A stretch of 37,134 bases of DNA from Candidatus Angelobacter sp. Gp1-AA117 (GTDB lineage Bacteria; Acidobacteriota; Terriglobia; Terriglobales; Acidobacteriaceae): positions 1 to 37,134 of the forward strand of contig QHVI01000101.1 in assembly GCA_003223515.1 (NCBI GenBank). The letters are read 5' to 3'. Under the pieces are notes generated by a model. The model was not told the DNA's origin. It made no database searches and worked only from the letters and a program-made list of their open reading frames with translations. Shown in pieces: positions 7,483 through 14,953 of this stretch (position 1 is its first letter; every line of letters begins with the position of its first letter). The translations under genes were made by a program, and so were the position numbers.

Positions 7483-8889
7483 CTATGCGGATTTTGCGGT
7501 CTTGTGGGATTTCAGGTATTCGAGGACTTGGGGGCCTAGCTGGGAGACGCTGCCTGCGCCCAGGGTGAGAATCATGTCGCCGCTTTGGGCGATGGAGGCG
7601 AGACGGTGAGCGGCTTGATCAAAGGATGAAACGTAGCTCGCATCTTTTTTCCCCAGGCTCCGGATGGCTTCGGCTACGCACTCGCCGCTGATGCCCTCGA
7701 TGGGCGGTTCGCTGGCGGCGTAGATGTCGAGCACCTGAACGGTGTCGGCATCAGAGAAGGAGGCGCCGAATTCGTCGAGGAGGTCGCGGGTGCGGGAGTA
7801 GCGGTGCGGCTGAAACACTACATGAATGCGGTTGAAGCCGCACTGGCGGGCAGCGGCCAGGGTGGCGCGAATCTCCGTGGGATGGTGCCCGTAATCATCG
7901 ATCACACTGATATCAGACACACGGCCCTTGAGCTCAAAACGGCGATCGACTCCGCGGAAGCTTTCGAGGGCGTCGCGGATCTTGTCCGGCGGGATATCGA
8001 GGCCGATGCCCACGGCGACGGCGGCGGTGGCGTTCAGCACATTATGGTTGCCGGGCACCTGCAGATGGAAGTCGCCGAGGGATTTGCTCCGGTATTCCAC
8101 GGTGAAGTGGGAGTAATGGCGATTGGCGCTGCCGCATTGAATCTGGCTGCGCGAGATGCGGAAGTCGGAATCCGGACTCAGGCCATAGGTGATGGCGCGG
8201 CGGGCGAGACGCGGCAGAAGCGAGCGCAGCCGCTCATCGTCATGGCAGATCACCACCATGCCATAAAAAGGGACGCGGTCGACGAAATCGACGAAGGCCT
8301 GCTCGACGTCCTGCATGTCGCGATAGCAGTCCATGTGTTCGCGGTCGATGTTGGTGACCACGGCGAGAATGGGCGAGAGCTTCAGGAAGGAACGGTCACT
8401 CTCGTCGGCCTCAGCCACGAGATAGTGCGATTTGCCCAGGCGGGCATTGGAGCCCATGGCATCCACGCGGCCACCGACGACTACGGTGGGATCGAGTCCG
8501 CCTCCGGCAAGCACGGCGGCCACCATGCTGGTGGTGGTGGTCTTGCCGTGCATTCCGGCGATGGCGATGCCGTATTTCAGGCGCATGAGTTCGGCCAGCA
8601 TCTCGGCACGGGGGATCACCGGAATGAGGTGAGCGTGGGCGGCCTTCACCTCAGCATTATCGGGCTTGACGGCAGAGCTGGTGACCACGACTTCTGCGCC
8701 GGTAATGTTTTCGGGGCGATGTCCTTCAAAGATGATGGCGCCCAGGTTGGCAAGGCGCTCGGTGACGGAGGAATACTTCAGGTCGGAGCCGGAGACCTTG
8801 TAGCCAAGGGTCAGCAGTACCTCGGCAATACCGCTCATGCCGATGCCGCCGATACCGACGAAATGGACGCGCTGGATTTTGGCAAACAT
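7483..8889 (-). CDS. murC: UDP-N-acetylmuramate--L-alanine ligase MurC
   Basis: MurC adds L-alanine to UDP-MurNAc in the cytoplasm, the first step of the peptidoglycan stem peptide, using ATP. At 468 residues the length is usual. The N-terminal Rossmann part starts VHFVGIGGIGMSGIAEVLL. The ATP-binding loop is GMHGKTTTTSMVA near residue 115, then VAEADESDRSFL and VTNIDREHMDCY in the central Mur-ligase domain. DDYGHHPTEIRATLAAAR in the C-terminal region is a MurC hallmark. It lies between murG and ftsQ as in many dcw clusters, but with spacers of about 370 bp on both sides. MurB and Ddl, often found next to MurC, are absent here. Confidence 0.97.
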   Translation of the reverse strand: MFAKIQRVHFVGIGGIGMSGIAEVLLTLGYKVSGSDLKYSSVTERLANLGAIIFEGHRPENITGAEVVVTSSAVKPDNAEVKAAHAHLIPVIPRAEMLAELMRLKYGIAIAGMHGKTTTTSMVAAVLAGGGLDPTVVVGGRVDAMGSNARLGKSHYLVAEADESDRSFLKLSPILAVVTNIDREHMDCYRDMQDVEQAFVDFVDRVPFYGMVVICHDDERLRSLLPRLARRAITYGLSPDSDFRISRSQIQCGSANRHYSHFTVEYRSKSLGDFHLQVPGNHNVLNATAAVAVGIGLDIPPDKIRDALESFRGVDRRFELKGRVSDISVIDDYGHHPTEIRATLAAARQCGFNRIHVVFQPHRYSRTRDLLDEFGASFSDADTVQVLDIYAASEPPIEGISGECVAEAIRSLGKKDASYVSSFDQAAHRLASIAQSGDMILTLGAGSVSQLGPQVLEYLKSHKTAKSA

Positions 8890-8901
8890 ACTCGTTAGCT
8901 A

Positions 8902-9208
8902 TTTACCGCAAAGTCCGCGAAGGGCGCAAAGGTAACAAATCATTCACCACAGATGAACACAGATCAACACAGATCTTTTGGGGAATTTCAGATAAAGGAT
9001 CACACAATCATCCATCCCTCCGTTTACTCCCTTCCTCTGTATTGCTATATCTAAAATTCTTGTATTCCTGCGAAGAATTTTCCTGCTGTTTTATCTTCCA
9101 AGTCCAGCTTGGCGGACCGAAAGTCTTGAGGGAACAAAAACAGTGCCAGATCAAATCCACATCAACTACTTTTGTTACCTCTGCGTCCTCTGCGTCCTCT
9201 GCGGTTAA
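8902..9208. repeat. Composite intergenic element with inverted ends (murC-murG gap)
   Basis: TTACCGCAAAGTCCGCGAAG (from 8904) at one end faces GTTACCTCTGCGTCCTCTGC (from 9174) on the other strand sense, giving an inverted pair of ACCGC-AAAGG-type ends. The interior has CAGATGAACACAGATCAACA (about 8950-8969). It then has a stretch at about 8980-9044 that aligns well with about 22172-22240 inside the element beyond the M28 gene: TTGGGGAATT, GGATCACA.AATC, CTC.G.TTACTCC, CTCTGT.TTG. No gene is convincing here. Confidence 0.6.
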
Positions 9209-9260
9209 AGCCTTTGGTTGTGGCTCGCCATGCTGTGTTGGAAAGGTTTTGCTTTTCCGA

Positions 9261-10343
9261 TCACCCGATCTCCCGATCTCCCGATGATTTGGCGAGGTCG
9301 GCGGCCATTTGGGCGACTTGGGCGGCGGCGTCTTTGTGTGACAACGCTCTGGCCTTCTCTGACATTGCATGCAGGCGACCTTTATCTGACATCAACTGCG
9401 CGATGGTTTGCGTCAGCCCGTAGGGCGTCAGCTCCGATTCCAATATCAGCACCGCGGCTCCAGCTTCAGCGATGGCTTCAGCATTGCGGCGCTGATGGTC
9501 ATCGGCAGCGCGGGGAAACGGAATAAAAATTGCCGGCTTCCCTGCCGCTGTGACTTCCGCTACCGTGCTGGCGCCTGACCGGCAAACCAGAAGATCGGCC
9601 CGGGCAAAGGCCTGGGGCATATTGTCAATGAAAACTGAAACTTCCGCCGAAGCTCCCGCGCTTTTGTAGGCTGCCTGCACGTCATTATAGTCGCGCTCTC
9701 CAGTCTGGTGGATGACGTGCATGCCGGGAATTTGTCGTAGCACTTCCGGGAGCGCTGCCGTGACAGCCTGGTTAATCGCATGCGCCCCCTGGCTTCCGCC
9801 AAAGACCAGCAAGGTTGGCGGATGATCGGTGGCCGGCGGGACGGTGAAGAACTCGGACCGGACGGGTACGCCGACTACACGGGCATTGCGGAAGAACTGC
9901 CTGGTGTGCTCGAAGTGGACTGCGGCCGCGGAGACGCGCTTGCCGACAATCCTGTTGGCGAAGCCGGGAACATAGTTCGGCTCGAACGCGAGTGTGGGAA
10001 TTCCGCCGAGAATGGCGGCGGCCATGGCGGGACCGGAGGCGTATCCGCCCACGCCGATGACGACATCAGGATGAAACCGGCGGATGAGCTGGCGTGAATG
10101 GAGAATGGCCAGCGGCAGGTCGAACAGAGTACGCAGGCGGGTAATGAGACTGACATTCTTCAGCGCCCCGACTTTGATCATCTCCAGCTTGTAACCCGCT
10201 CTAGGGACCAGGCGGTTTTCAATTCCCCGGGCGGTGCCCACGAAGAGCAGTTCGGCATTATAGCTGGCCTCCAGTTCGCGCCCAATGGCGAGCGCCGGGA
10301 TAACGTGTCCGCCGGTGCCACCACCGGCGATGAGAACGCGCAT
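9261..10343 (-). CDS. murG: Lipid II synthase MurG (UDP-GlcNAc transferase)
   Basis: MurG transfers GlcNAc from UDP-GlcNAc to lipid I at the inner face of the membrane, making lipid II. The 360-residue product starts MRVLIAGGGTGGHVIPALAI, the G-loop 1 of MurG. It has GIPTLAFEPNYVPG (family: HEQNxxPG), LVFGGSQGAHAINQ (third G-loop) and CRSGASTVAEVTAAGKPAIF plus PFPRAADDHQRRNAE of the UDP-GlcNAc site. The last residues, SSGDREIG, are encoded by a GATC-CCGATCTCCC repeat at 9258-9287 that also occurs in spacers, so repeat DNA has extended or replaced the natural C-terminus. FtsW, which usually precedes murG, is missing from this window. Confidence 0.96.
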   Translation of the reverse strand: MRVLIAGGGTGGHVIPALAIGRELEASYNAELLFVGTARGIENRLVPRAGYKLEMIKVGALKNVSLITRLRTLFDLPLAILHSRQLIRRFHPDVVIGVGGYASGPAMAAAILGGIPTLAFEPNYVPGFANRIVGKRVSAAAVHFEHTRQFFRNARVVGVPVRSEFFTVPPATDHPPTLLVFGGSQGAHAINQAVTAALPEVLRQIPGMHVIHQTGERDYNDVQAAYKSAGASAEVSVFIDNMPQAFARADLLVCRSGASTVAEVTAAGKPAIFIPFPRAADDHQRRNAEAIAEAGAAVLILESELTPYGLTQTIAQLMSDKGRLHAMSEKARALSHKDAAAQVAQMAADLAKSSGDREIG

Positions 10344-10375
10344 GGGAACAGATTAGCACCTATAACCAAGGAGAT

Positions 10376-10410
10376 TGGGTAAATGGGTAATTTGGTAAAT
10401 GGGTAAATGA
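10376..10410. repeat. GGTAAAT heptamer-type array upstream of murG
   Basis: The stretch is made of GGGTAAAT, GGGTAATTT and GGTAAAT words in series. The same or inverted arrays lie at 4708-4742, 13166-13195, 13691-13778, 15809-15846, 20393-20430 and 32572-32688, always between genes. Confidence 0.75.
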
Positions 10411-10597
10411 AAGCAGCCGATAAATACTGGTTTGTGAGTGAAGTAGCTTTTCTGATGGACGCTGATAAACGCTGATCGCGGGAGATGAGTTAATTTTCCT
10501 GAAAACGGCACAGAAAGAGACAGACGCTTGATTTTGCGTTGCCATTGCTATGCTGGCGGTGAGATTACTCGTCGGGTACGAATTAAAGGAGAGACCA

Positions 10598-10744
10598 ATG
10601 ACGATCCAATCAGAGAACAACAGAGTATTCAGCCGGACAGGTGCGCGCACATTGACAGCCGAGGAGATTGCACACATCACCGGTGGTCAGAACCAGACGT
10701 TTGCATTTACACACGTTATTACCGATGATGTGACGCACGACTAG
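10598..10744 (+). CDS. 48-residue peptide with double-glycine-type leader
   Basis: The ATG at 10598 follows AAAGGAGAG at optimal spacing, so translation is well supported although the gene is short. The product begins MTIQSENNRVFSRTGARTLT. Residues 17-30 (RTLTAEEIAHITGG) fit the LxxEExxxIxGG pattern of bacteriocin- or RiPP-type leaders that C39 peptidase transporters cut after GG. The remaining 18 residues (QNQTFAFTHVITDDVTHD) lack cysteine. No C39 transporter or modification enzyme is in the window. The nearest neighbour is a convergent chagasin-type inhibitor and papain-like protease pair on the other strand. It may be a secreted signal or toxin-like peptide. The leader resemblance is seen; the function is unknown. 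Confidence 0.65.
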   Translation: MTIQSENNRVFSRTGARTLTAEEIAHITGGQNQTFAFTHVITDDVTHD

Positions 10745-10766
10745 AATTCAGGCATGACACATTCTG

Positions 10767-10833
10767 GTGAACCGCGAATGCAATCCGGCCAAGACATTTG
10801 ATTTCCCGCTGATGAACGCTGATGAACACCGAT
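10767..10833. repeat. Second copy of the GTGAACCGCGAATGCAATCC module
   Basis: Close copy of 6014-6082, with the shared words GTGAACCGCGAATGCAATCC, ACATTTGATTT/ACATTTAGTTT and GCTGATGAACGCTGAT in the same order. It separates the stop of the small peptide gene from the stop of the chagasin-like gene. Confidence 0.75.
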
Positions 10834-10843
10834 CGAGGGGAGA

Positions 10844-11161
10844 TCATTTGTCCACTATGATTGTGACCTGAAAGTTTTTGAGGGAGGATTTTTCGTCTTC
10901 CCAGGGGCGCTGAAGGCGCAGGTTGAGTGTGGCCGTGCCGGGCCGCTCTGCGCGAAAGACGAAGGTTCGCATCCCGGCAGCGCCGATGGCGGTTCCCGGA
11001 CTGAAGCTGGAACCTTGCGGAGAGAGCACCCCGTCGTCTATGCCAGCCACTTGCCAGCGATAGCCGGTAGTTGGCGTCTCTTCAAGCTGCACCTGGATTT
11101 CATCTCCGGCGGGAACGTGCAGCGTTTTGCCGGAATCATCGAAGCGGAAGGTGTTGGGCAT
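10844..11161 (-). CDS. Chagasin-type (I42) inhibitor of papain-like proteases
   Basis: The 105-residue product has the chagasin-family marks: ETPTTGYRW near residues 28-36 (loop L4, family NPTTGY.W), a GAAGMRTFVFRAERPG segment for the middle loop, and LRLQRPWE near residue 84 (family RPW). These three loops insert into the active cleft of C1A peptidases. It lies just behind a C1A protease gene on the same strand, 50 bp apart with a strong hairpin in between, so the two are likely enzyme and cognate inhibitor. No signal peptide is visible, matching the protease, which also lacks one. No Shine-Dalgarno is seen; the hairpin ends about 15 bases before the ATG. Confidence 0.85.
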   Translation of the reverse strand: MPNTFRFDDSGKTLHVPAGDEIQVQLEETPTTGYRWQVAGIDDGVLSPQGSSFSPGTAIGAAGMRTFVFRAERPGTATLNLRLQRPWEDEKSSLKNFQVTIIVDK

Positions 11162-11175
11162 ATCGTTATAAAGAG

Positions 11176-11200
11176 CGAGGCCCGGGGTTGCCGGGCCTCG
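11176..11200 (-). terminator. Strong hairpin between protease and inhibitor genes
   Basis: CGAGGCCCGG and CCGGGCCTCG form a perfect 10-bp stem around five bases. On the minus strand it is followed by CTCTTTATAACG, a weak U-rich tail. It starts 11 bases after the protease stop and ends 14 bases before the inhibitor ATG. It could be an intrinsic terminator, an attenuator setting the inhibitor level, or a block to ribosome loading. Confidence 0.55.
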
Positions 11201-11211
11201 CGGGTTGAAGT

Positions 11212-12942
11212 TTAAACGTACGGCAGTTTCATCACGTTGAGGTGATGGCCGGAGTCGGTGCCTGTCCAGGCGATATAGACCTTACCGCGGAAGTACACCA
11301 ATCCAAGGCCGGCAACGCTGGTGTCGCCATAGACGAGCTTGTTTCCAAAGCCATTGGTTGGGCCAGGGGAACGCAAAGTGTTGAGGTGGTGGCTGCTGTC
11401 GCGTCCGGTCCACGACAGAATCAGTTCACTTTGTGTAGCTGTCAAGGCGGGATGGAAGTCACTGCTGTCATGAAGCGTGACCTTGTTCCCCCAGTGAACG
11501 CCATCGGTGGATTCCAGGATGTTAAGGCTGCTGTTGGAGTCAGTTCCCTGCCAGAGCAGATACAGTTTGCCCCGCAGGAAAACCAGGTCCGGCGCAGAGT
11601 CTGAACTTTCGTGGAGCGTGACTTTATCCTGCCAGTGCATGCCATCGACCGATGACATCACATTCAGGCTCCAGCCGGAATCCGTGCCAACCCAGGCGAT
11701 CCAGAGCTTGTTATTGCCAAAGGCAAGAGCAGGCCCGAAGCGGCTGGTATCGGCCATGGTGACCTTGTTGGAGAAGTTCTGGCAGTCCGGCGCGGAGATG
11801 CAGTTCAGGTGATGGCCGGAATCGGTGCCCGTCCAGGCGATGTACGCCCTTCCGCTGCCGAAGGCGAAGCCGGGACCATCGATGCTGGTCTCATGCAGGA
11901 TGACTTTGTTGGTGAAGTTGAAGTCTTCATCGCGCGAGCCCATCACGTTGAGATGGTGGCCGGAATCAGTTCCGGTCCAGGCGATGGCGAGAATGGTGTC
12001 ATTGATATTCACCAGAGCAGGCGCTCCGATGGCAGTATCGGCCAGGGTGATCTTGATGGCGGCAACGCCTTCCACGGCGAACATCTCGTGATCGATGCCG
12101 CTGTCACCGTAGTTGATCCGGAAAAATCCGGCATCGCCCCATCCCAGCCCCCAACTGTTTTTACAGATCCAGCACTGCGCCGCATCGTCATAGCCGACAA
12201 CGCAGACACAGTGTCCGCCGGCCAAATCACCGGTCACATGGTGATAGACGCCGGAGCGATAGGAGAAGAAATCGTCATAGACGGTGAAGCATGTGCTGAG
12301 CGGGCCGCGAGTGGAGAGCCAGGCTTTCATCTCATCAAGATTGCTGATGGAATGAAAACCGGTAATTCTCACGGCGCGGTGCTGCCAGTCAGAGCAGAGA
12401 TGGGTGCAATTCTGATCGCCCGGAGTATAAGGATAGCAAGCCTCGTCGGCAACTCCAGGCTGATAGAGGCATTGCATGGCTTTATCGGGCCACCAGCCGT
12501 TATCGCAGTTTCTCCCCTGGCTGCGCGCATGACAATAGAACAACTGCGCCTCAGAGAGGTCTACCTGGTAATTGGGGCTCTGCTGAATGACACGCAAAGT
12601 GCCTTCAACGGTGGCGATGGATCCAAAGGCCACACAGGAACCGCAGGATGATTGATCTTTTATTGAAGTGATGTAGTTCTGGCCGTGCACGTTGCGCCAG
12701 TCCCACGATTGAGGATGGAAGGCAGGCGCTGCTCCCGCGGCACCTACACTCCTGAAAGGCAGCCTGGCGCGCGCGAGACGCTCGCGTTCCGCCAGTGTTG
12801 GAGTATTCTCCGGAGGAGTGGCCCCCAGCCTGCGTTTTTTCTGCTCCATGGAAAGATGCGACAGGGGCGTAACATCAGCCACCCAGCGCGCCTTTTGCTG
12901 TGCCATCAAAGTTCTTAGATGATTGACATCAAGTTCAGCCAT
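11212..12942 (-). CDS. Papain-like (C1A) cysteine protease with six C-terminal beta-propeller-like repeats
   Basis: A 576-residue protein. Residues 1-75 look like a propeptide (LSHLSMEQKKRRLGA). The mature peptidase starts near WDWRN with KDQSSCGSCVAFG: oxyanion Gln97 and catalytic Cys103, with Val where papain has Trp. The catalytic His is in LAGGHCVCVVGYDD (about 243) and Asn in CKNSWGLGWGDAGFF (about 263). From about residue 310 a W-x-GTDS-x-x-x-LN motif recurs six times at about 45-50 residue spacing, suggesting a six-bladed propeller that could bind a glycan or protein surface. No signal peptide is seen, so export route and location are open. The ATG follows TAGGAGA. An I42 inhibitor gene follows on the same strand. 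Confidence 0.9.
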   Translation of the reverse strand: MAELDVNHLRTLMAQQKARWVADVTPLSHLSMEQKKRRLGATPPENTPTLAERERLARARLPFRSVGAAGAAPAFHPQSWDWRNVHGQNYITSIKDQSSCGSCVAFGSIATVEGTLRVIQQSPNYQVDLSEAQLFYCHARSQGRNCDNGWWPDKAMQCLYQPGVADEACYPYTPGDQNCTHLCSDWQHRAVRITGFHSISNLDEMKAWLSTRGPLSTCFTVYDDFFSYRSGVYHHVTGDLAGGHCVCVVGYDDAAQCWICKNSWGLGWGDAGFFRINYGDSGIDHEMFAVEGVAAIKITLADTAIGAPALVNINDTILAIAWTGTDSGHHLNVMGSRDEDFNFTNKVILHETSIDGPGFAFGSGRAYIAWTGTDSGHHLNCISAPDCQNFSNKVTMADTSRFGPALAFGNNKLWIAWVGTDSGWSLNVMSSVDGMHWQDKVTLHESSDSAPDLVFLRGKLYLLWQGTDSNSSLNILESTDGVHWGNKVTLHDSSDFHPALTATQSELILSWTGRDSSHHLNTLRSPGPTNGFGNKLVYGDTSVAGLGLVYFRGKVYIAWTGTDSGHHLNVMKLPYV

Positions 12943-13139
12943 TATGAGTTTCTCCTAAGGTTGTGTTGTGAACGGAGAGCAACTGTGGAGCCGCGGTGAT
13001 TACCACGAAGACAGGCGAGGGGGAGTATCTGTCTGCTGATAAGTCTGGTGAGACAATAGTACGTGCGATGAGGGGAGTTGCCAAGAGCTTTTTACTCTCG
13101 TAAACCTTCAATCTCATGCGAGCGGACTATATTTGTGAT

Positions 13140-13195
13140 TTACCGCAAAGGGCGCGAAGGAACTTCATTTACCCAATTTACCCGTTACCCATTTC
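13140..13195. repeat. Mixed repeat beyond the DUF2203 gene
   Basis: TTACCGCAAAGGGCGCGAAG (from 13139) is followed directly by an ATTTACCCAATTTACCCG array. Two repeat families that occur separately elsewhere are joined here. The stretch 12943-13139 between this and the protease start holds no convincing gene. Confidence 0.65.
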
Positions 13196-13197
13196 CT

Positions 13198-13644
13198 TCA
13201 GTTGGGTTTTTCGCGCTTTTTGCCTTTGAGGATGCGTTCGTCGATAGGTTTGCGTCCGCGGAAGCCTTCTTCCACGCCATGCCAGTATTCAATCTTTTCT
13301 TCGCCATACTTCCAGCACAGCAAGACGATTTCATCATCGACAACGCAGGGAAAATCGAGAAGGCCAACATCGAGGTCTTTGATCTGTACGCCGATGGCTT
13401 CGATTTCGGCGAGAGCGTCTTTGGCGTCCTGAACGGCTTTGTCAGATTCAGCGCGCTTGCGGGCGGTTGCGGGCACATCCACCATCAGGCCGCCGCTGAG
13501 GAGGATGCGGTGTTTCAGGTCCTGAAGCTCTTTCTCGGTCTGCTCGATGATGATCTTGGCGTCCATGCCGCGCTTGAGCAGGGACTTCAGGACGGGCAGA
13601 AGCGTCTGCGCCTCTGCAAGTGTGAATGTTTTCTGTTTGGCCAT
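13198..13644 (-). CDS. DUF2203 family protein
   Basis: A 148-residue soluble protein of unknown role. It shows the DUF2203 pattern: FTLAEAQTLLPVLKSLL at the N-terminus, a coiled-coil middle (EQTEKELQDLKHRILLSGG ... DAKDALAEIEAIGVQIKDLD), then GLLDFPCVVDDEIVLLCWKY, EEKIEYWHGVEEGFRGRKPI and a basic tail. The DFP, CW and YWH-x-x-x-x-GF-x-GRKPI blocks are the conserved ones in this family. It follows nadA on the same strand after 140 bp filled by a long inverted repeat, so co-transcription is uncertain. No Shine-Dalgarno is evident. Confidence 0.85.
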   Translation of the reverse strand: MAKQKTFTLAEAQTLLPVLKSLLKRGMDAKIIIEQTEKELQDLKHRILLSGGLMVDVPATARKRAESDKAVQDAKDALAEIEAIGVQIKDLDVGLLDFPCVVDDEIVLLCWKYGEEKIEYWHGVEEGFRGRKPIDERILKGKKREKPN

Positions 13645-13690
13645 AAGTCAATTCTACTCAGTTCATGATGGGTGGCAAGAGTACCGACGG

Positions 13691-13778
13691 AATTTGGTAA
13701 ATGAGTAATTTGGTAATTGGGTAAATGAAACCGAAATCTTTAAATTTACCCATTTACCAATTTACCCAATTACCCACT
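13691..13778. repeat. Inverted pair of GGTAAAT arrays after nadA
   Basis: A left arm of GGTAAAT/GGTAATT words (about 13693-13727) faces a right arm of ATTTACCC/AATTACCC words (about 13743-13776) with a short AT-rich loop, allowing an imperfect hairpin of about 30 bp. It begins only 6 bases past the nadA stop, where an mRNA 3' end structure would sit. Confidence 0.75.
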
Positions 13779-13783
13779 CTTAA

Positions 13784-14917
13784 TTATGCGATCTCCAGCA
13801 TGCGATCCAGGGCTACGCGGGCCCAGTGTTTTACGTCTGCCGGGACCTGGATACGGTTGACTACGTTGTCTTCCAGCAGGTTTTCCAACACCCAGCAGAG
13901 GTGCTGGGGAGAAATACGGAACATGGTGGTGCAGAGGCAGCCGGAGTCGTCGAGCGTGATGACCTTCTTATTCTGATGAGCGAATTCTTTAGCCATACGG
14001 TTCACCAGATGAATTTCAGTGCCGACCGCAAACCGGCTTCCTGATGGCGCATCTTGAATGATCTTGATCAGGCGCTCGGTGGAGCCGATACCGTCAGCCT
14101 TCTGGCAGACTTCCCAACGGCACTCAGGATGAACGATAACCTGGATTCCGGGGTAGCGGGTGCGAACCTTGTCCACATGCTCGGGCAGGAAGCGCTGATG
14201 CACGGAGCAGTGGCCTTTCCACAGGATGACTTTGGCTTGGCGCAGCCGCTCAGGAGTAACGCCGCCCATGATCATGTAGGGATCCCAGACCACATATTCG
14301 TTCAGCGGAAGGCCCATGGCATAGGCGGTGTTGCGTCCGAGGTGCTGATCAGGAAGGAAGAGAATCTTCTGGGTGCGGGAAAAGGCCCATCGGAAGGCCC
14401 CAGCGGCATTCGATGAGGTGCAGACCAGGCCGCCGCGTTCGCCGCAGAATGCCTTGATGGCTGCGGTGGAGTTCATGTAGGTGAGAGGGGTAATGCCATT
14501 GCCCCGCTCATCGGTCAATCCCAAATCAACCAACTGCTCCCAGCAGCTTTCAACCTGGCCGATCTCGGCCATGTCTGCCATGGAGCATCCGGCATTGAGG
14601 TCAGGCAGGATTACCTGCTGGCCGTCCTGGGCCAGGACGTCTGCGCTTTCGGCCATGAAGTGCACGCCGCAGAACACAATGTAGCGGGCATTGGCCCGCG
14701 CAGCCTCTTCAGAAAGTTTGTAGGAATCGCCGCGGAAGTCGGCAAAGCGGATGACTTCATCGCGCTGGTAATGATGGCCAAGAATGATGGTGCTGGCGCC
14801 GAGAAGGCGTCTGGCCGCAGCGATACGCTGGTCCATGCTGTAATCAGGAAGGACAAGGTAATTATCGAGAGAACAGGTCTCTGGCCGCTCGATTGTGGGA
14901 GCAATAGCAACTGACAT
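13784..14917 (-). CDS. nadA: Quinolinate synthase NadA
   Basis: NadA is a [4Fe-4S] enzyme that condenses iminoaspartate with dihydroxyacetone phosphate to quinolinate, the precursor of NAD. The 377-residue product has ILGHHYQRDEVIRFADFRGD and YIVFCGVHFMAESADVL (first cluster Cys). YMNSTAAIKAFCGERGGLVCTSSNA carries the second and DDSGCLCTTMFRISPQHL the third. VHPECRWEVCQKADGIGSTE is also typical. The reading frame starts 36 bases after a two-domain NAD+-I riboswitch, so NAD+ level probably controls its translation. NadB and NadC are not in the window. Confidence 0.97.
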   Translation of the reverse strand: MSVAIAPTIERPETCSLDNYLVLPDYSMDQRIAAARRLLGASTIILGHHYQRDEVIRFADFRGDSYKLSEEAARANARYIVFCGVHFMAESADVLAQDGQQVILPDLNAGCSMADMAEIGQVESCWEQLVDLGLTDERGNGITPLTYMNSTAAIKAFCGERGGLVCTSSNAAGAFRWAFSRTQKILFLPDQHLGRNTAYAMGLPLNEYVVWDPYMIMGGVTPERLRQAKVILWKGHCSVHQRFLPEHVDKVRTRYPGIQVIVHPECRWEVCQKADGIGSTERLIKIIQDAPSGSRFAVGTEIHLVNRMAKEFAHQNKKVITLDDSGCLCTTMFRISPQHLCWVLENLLEDNVVNRIQVPADVKHWARVALDRMLEIA

Positions 14918-14953
14918 TTTTCTTTTTCCGCCTTCAGTCCCACAGCGCGGTGT

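Noticed and set aside
7804-8898. Open frame of 364 codons antisense to murC
   Set aside because: His/Gly/Ala-rich shadow of murC with no recognisable domain.
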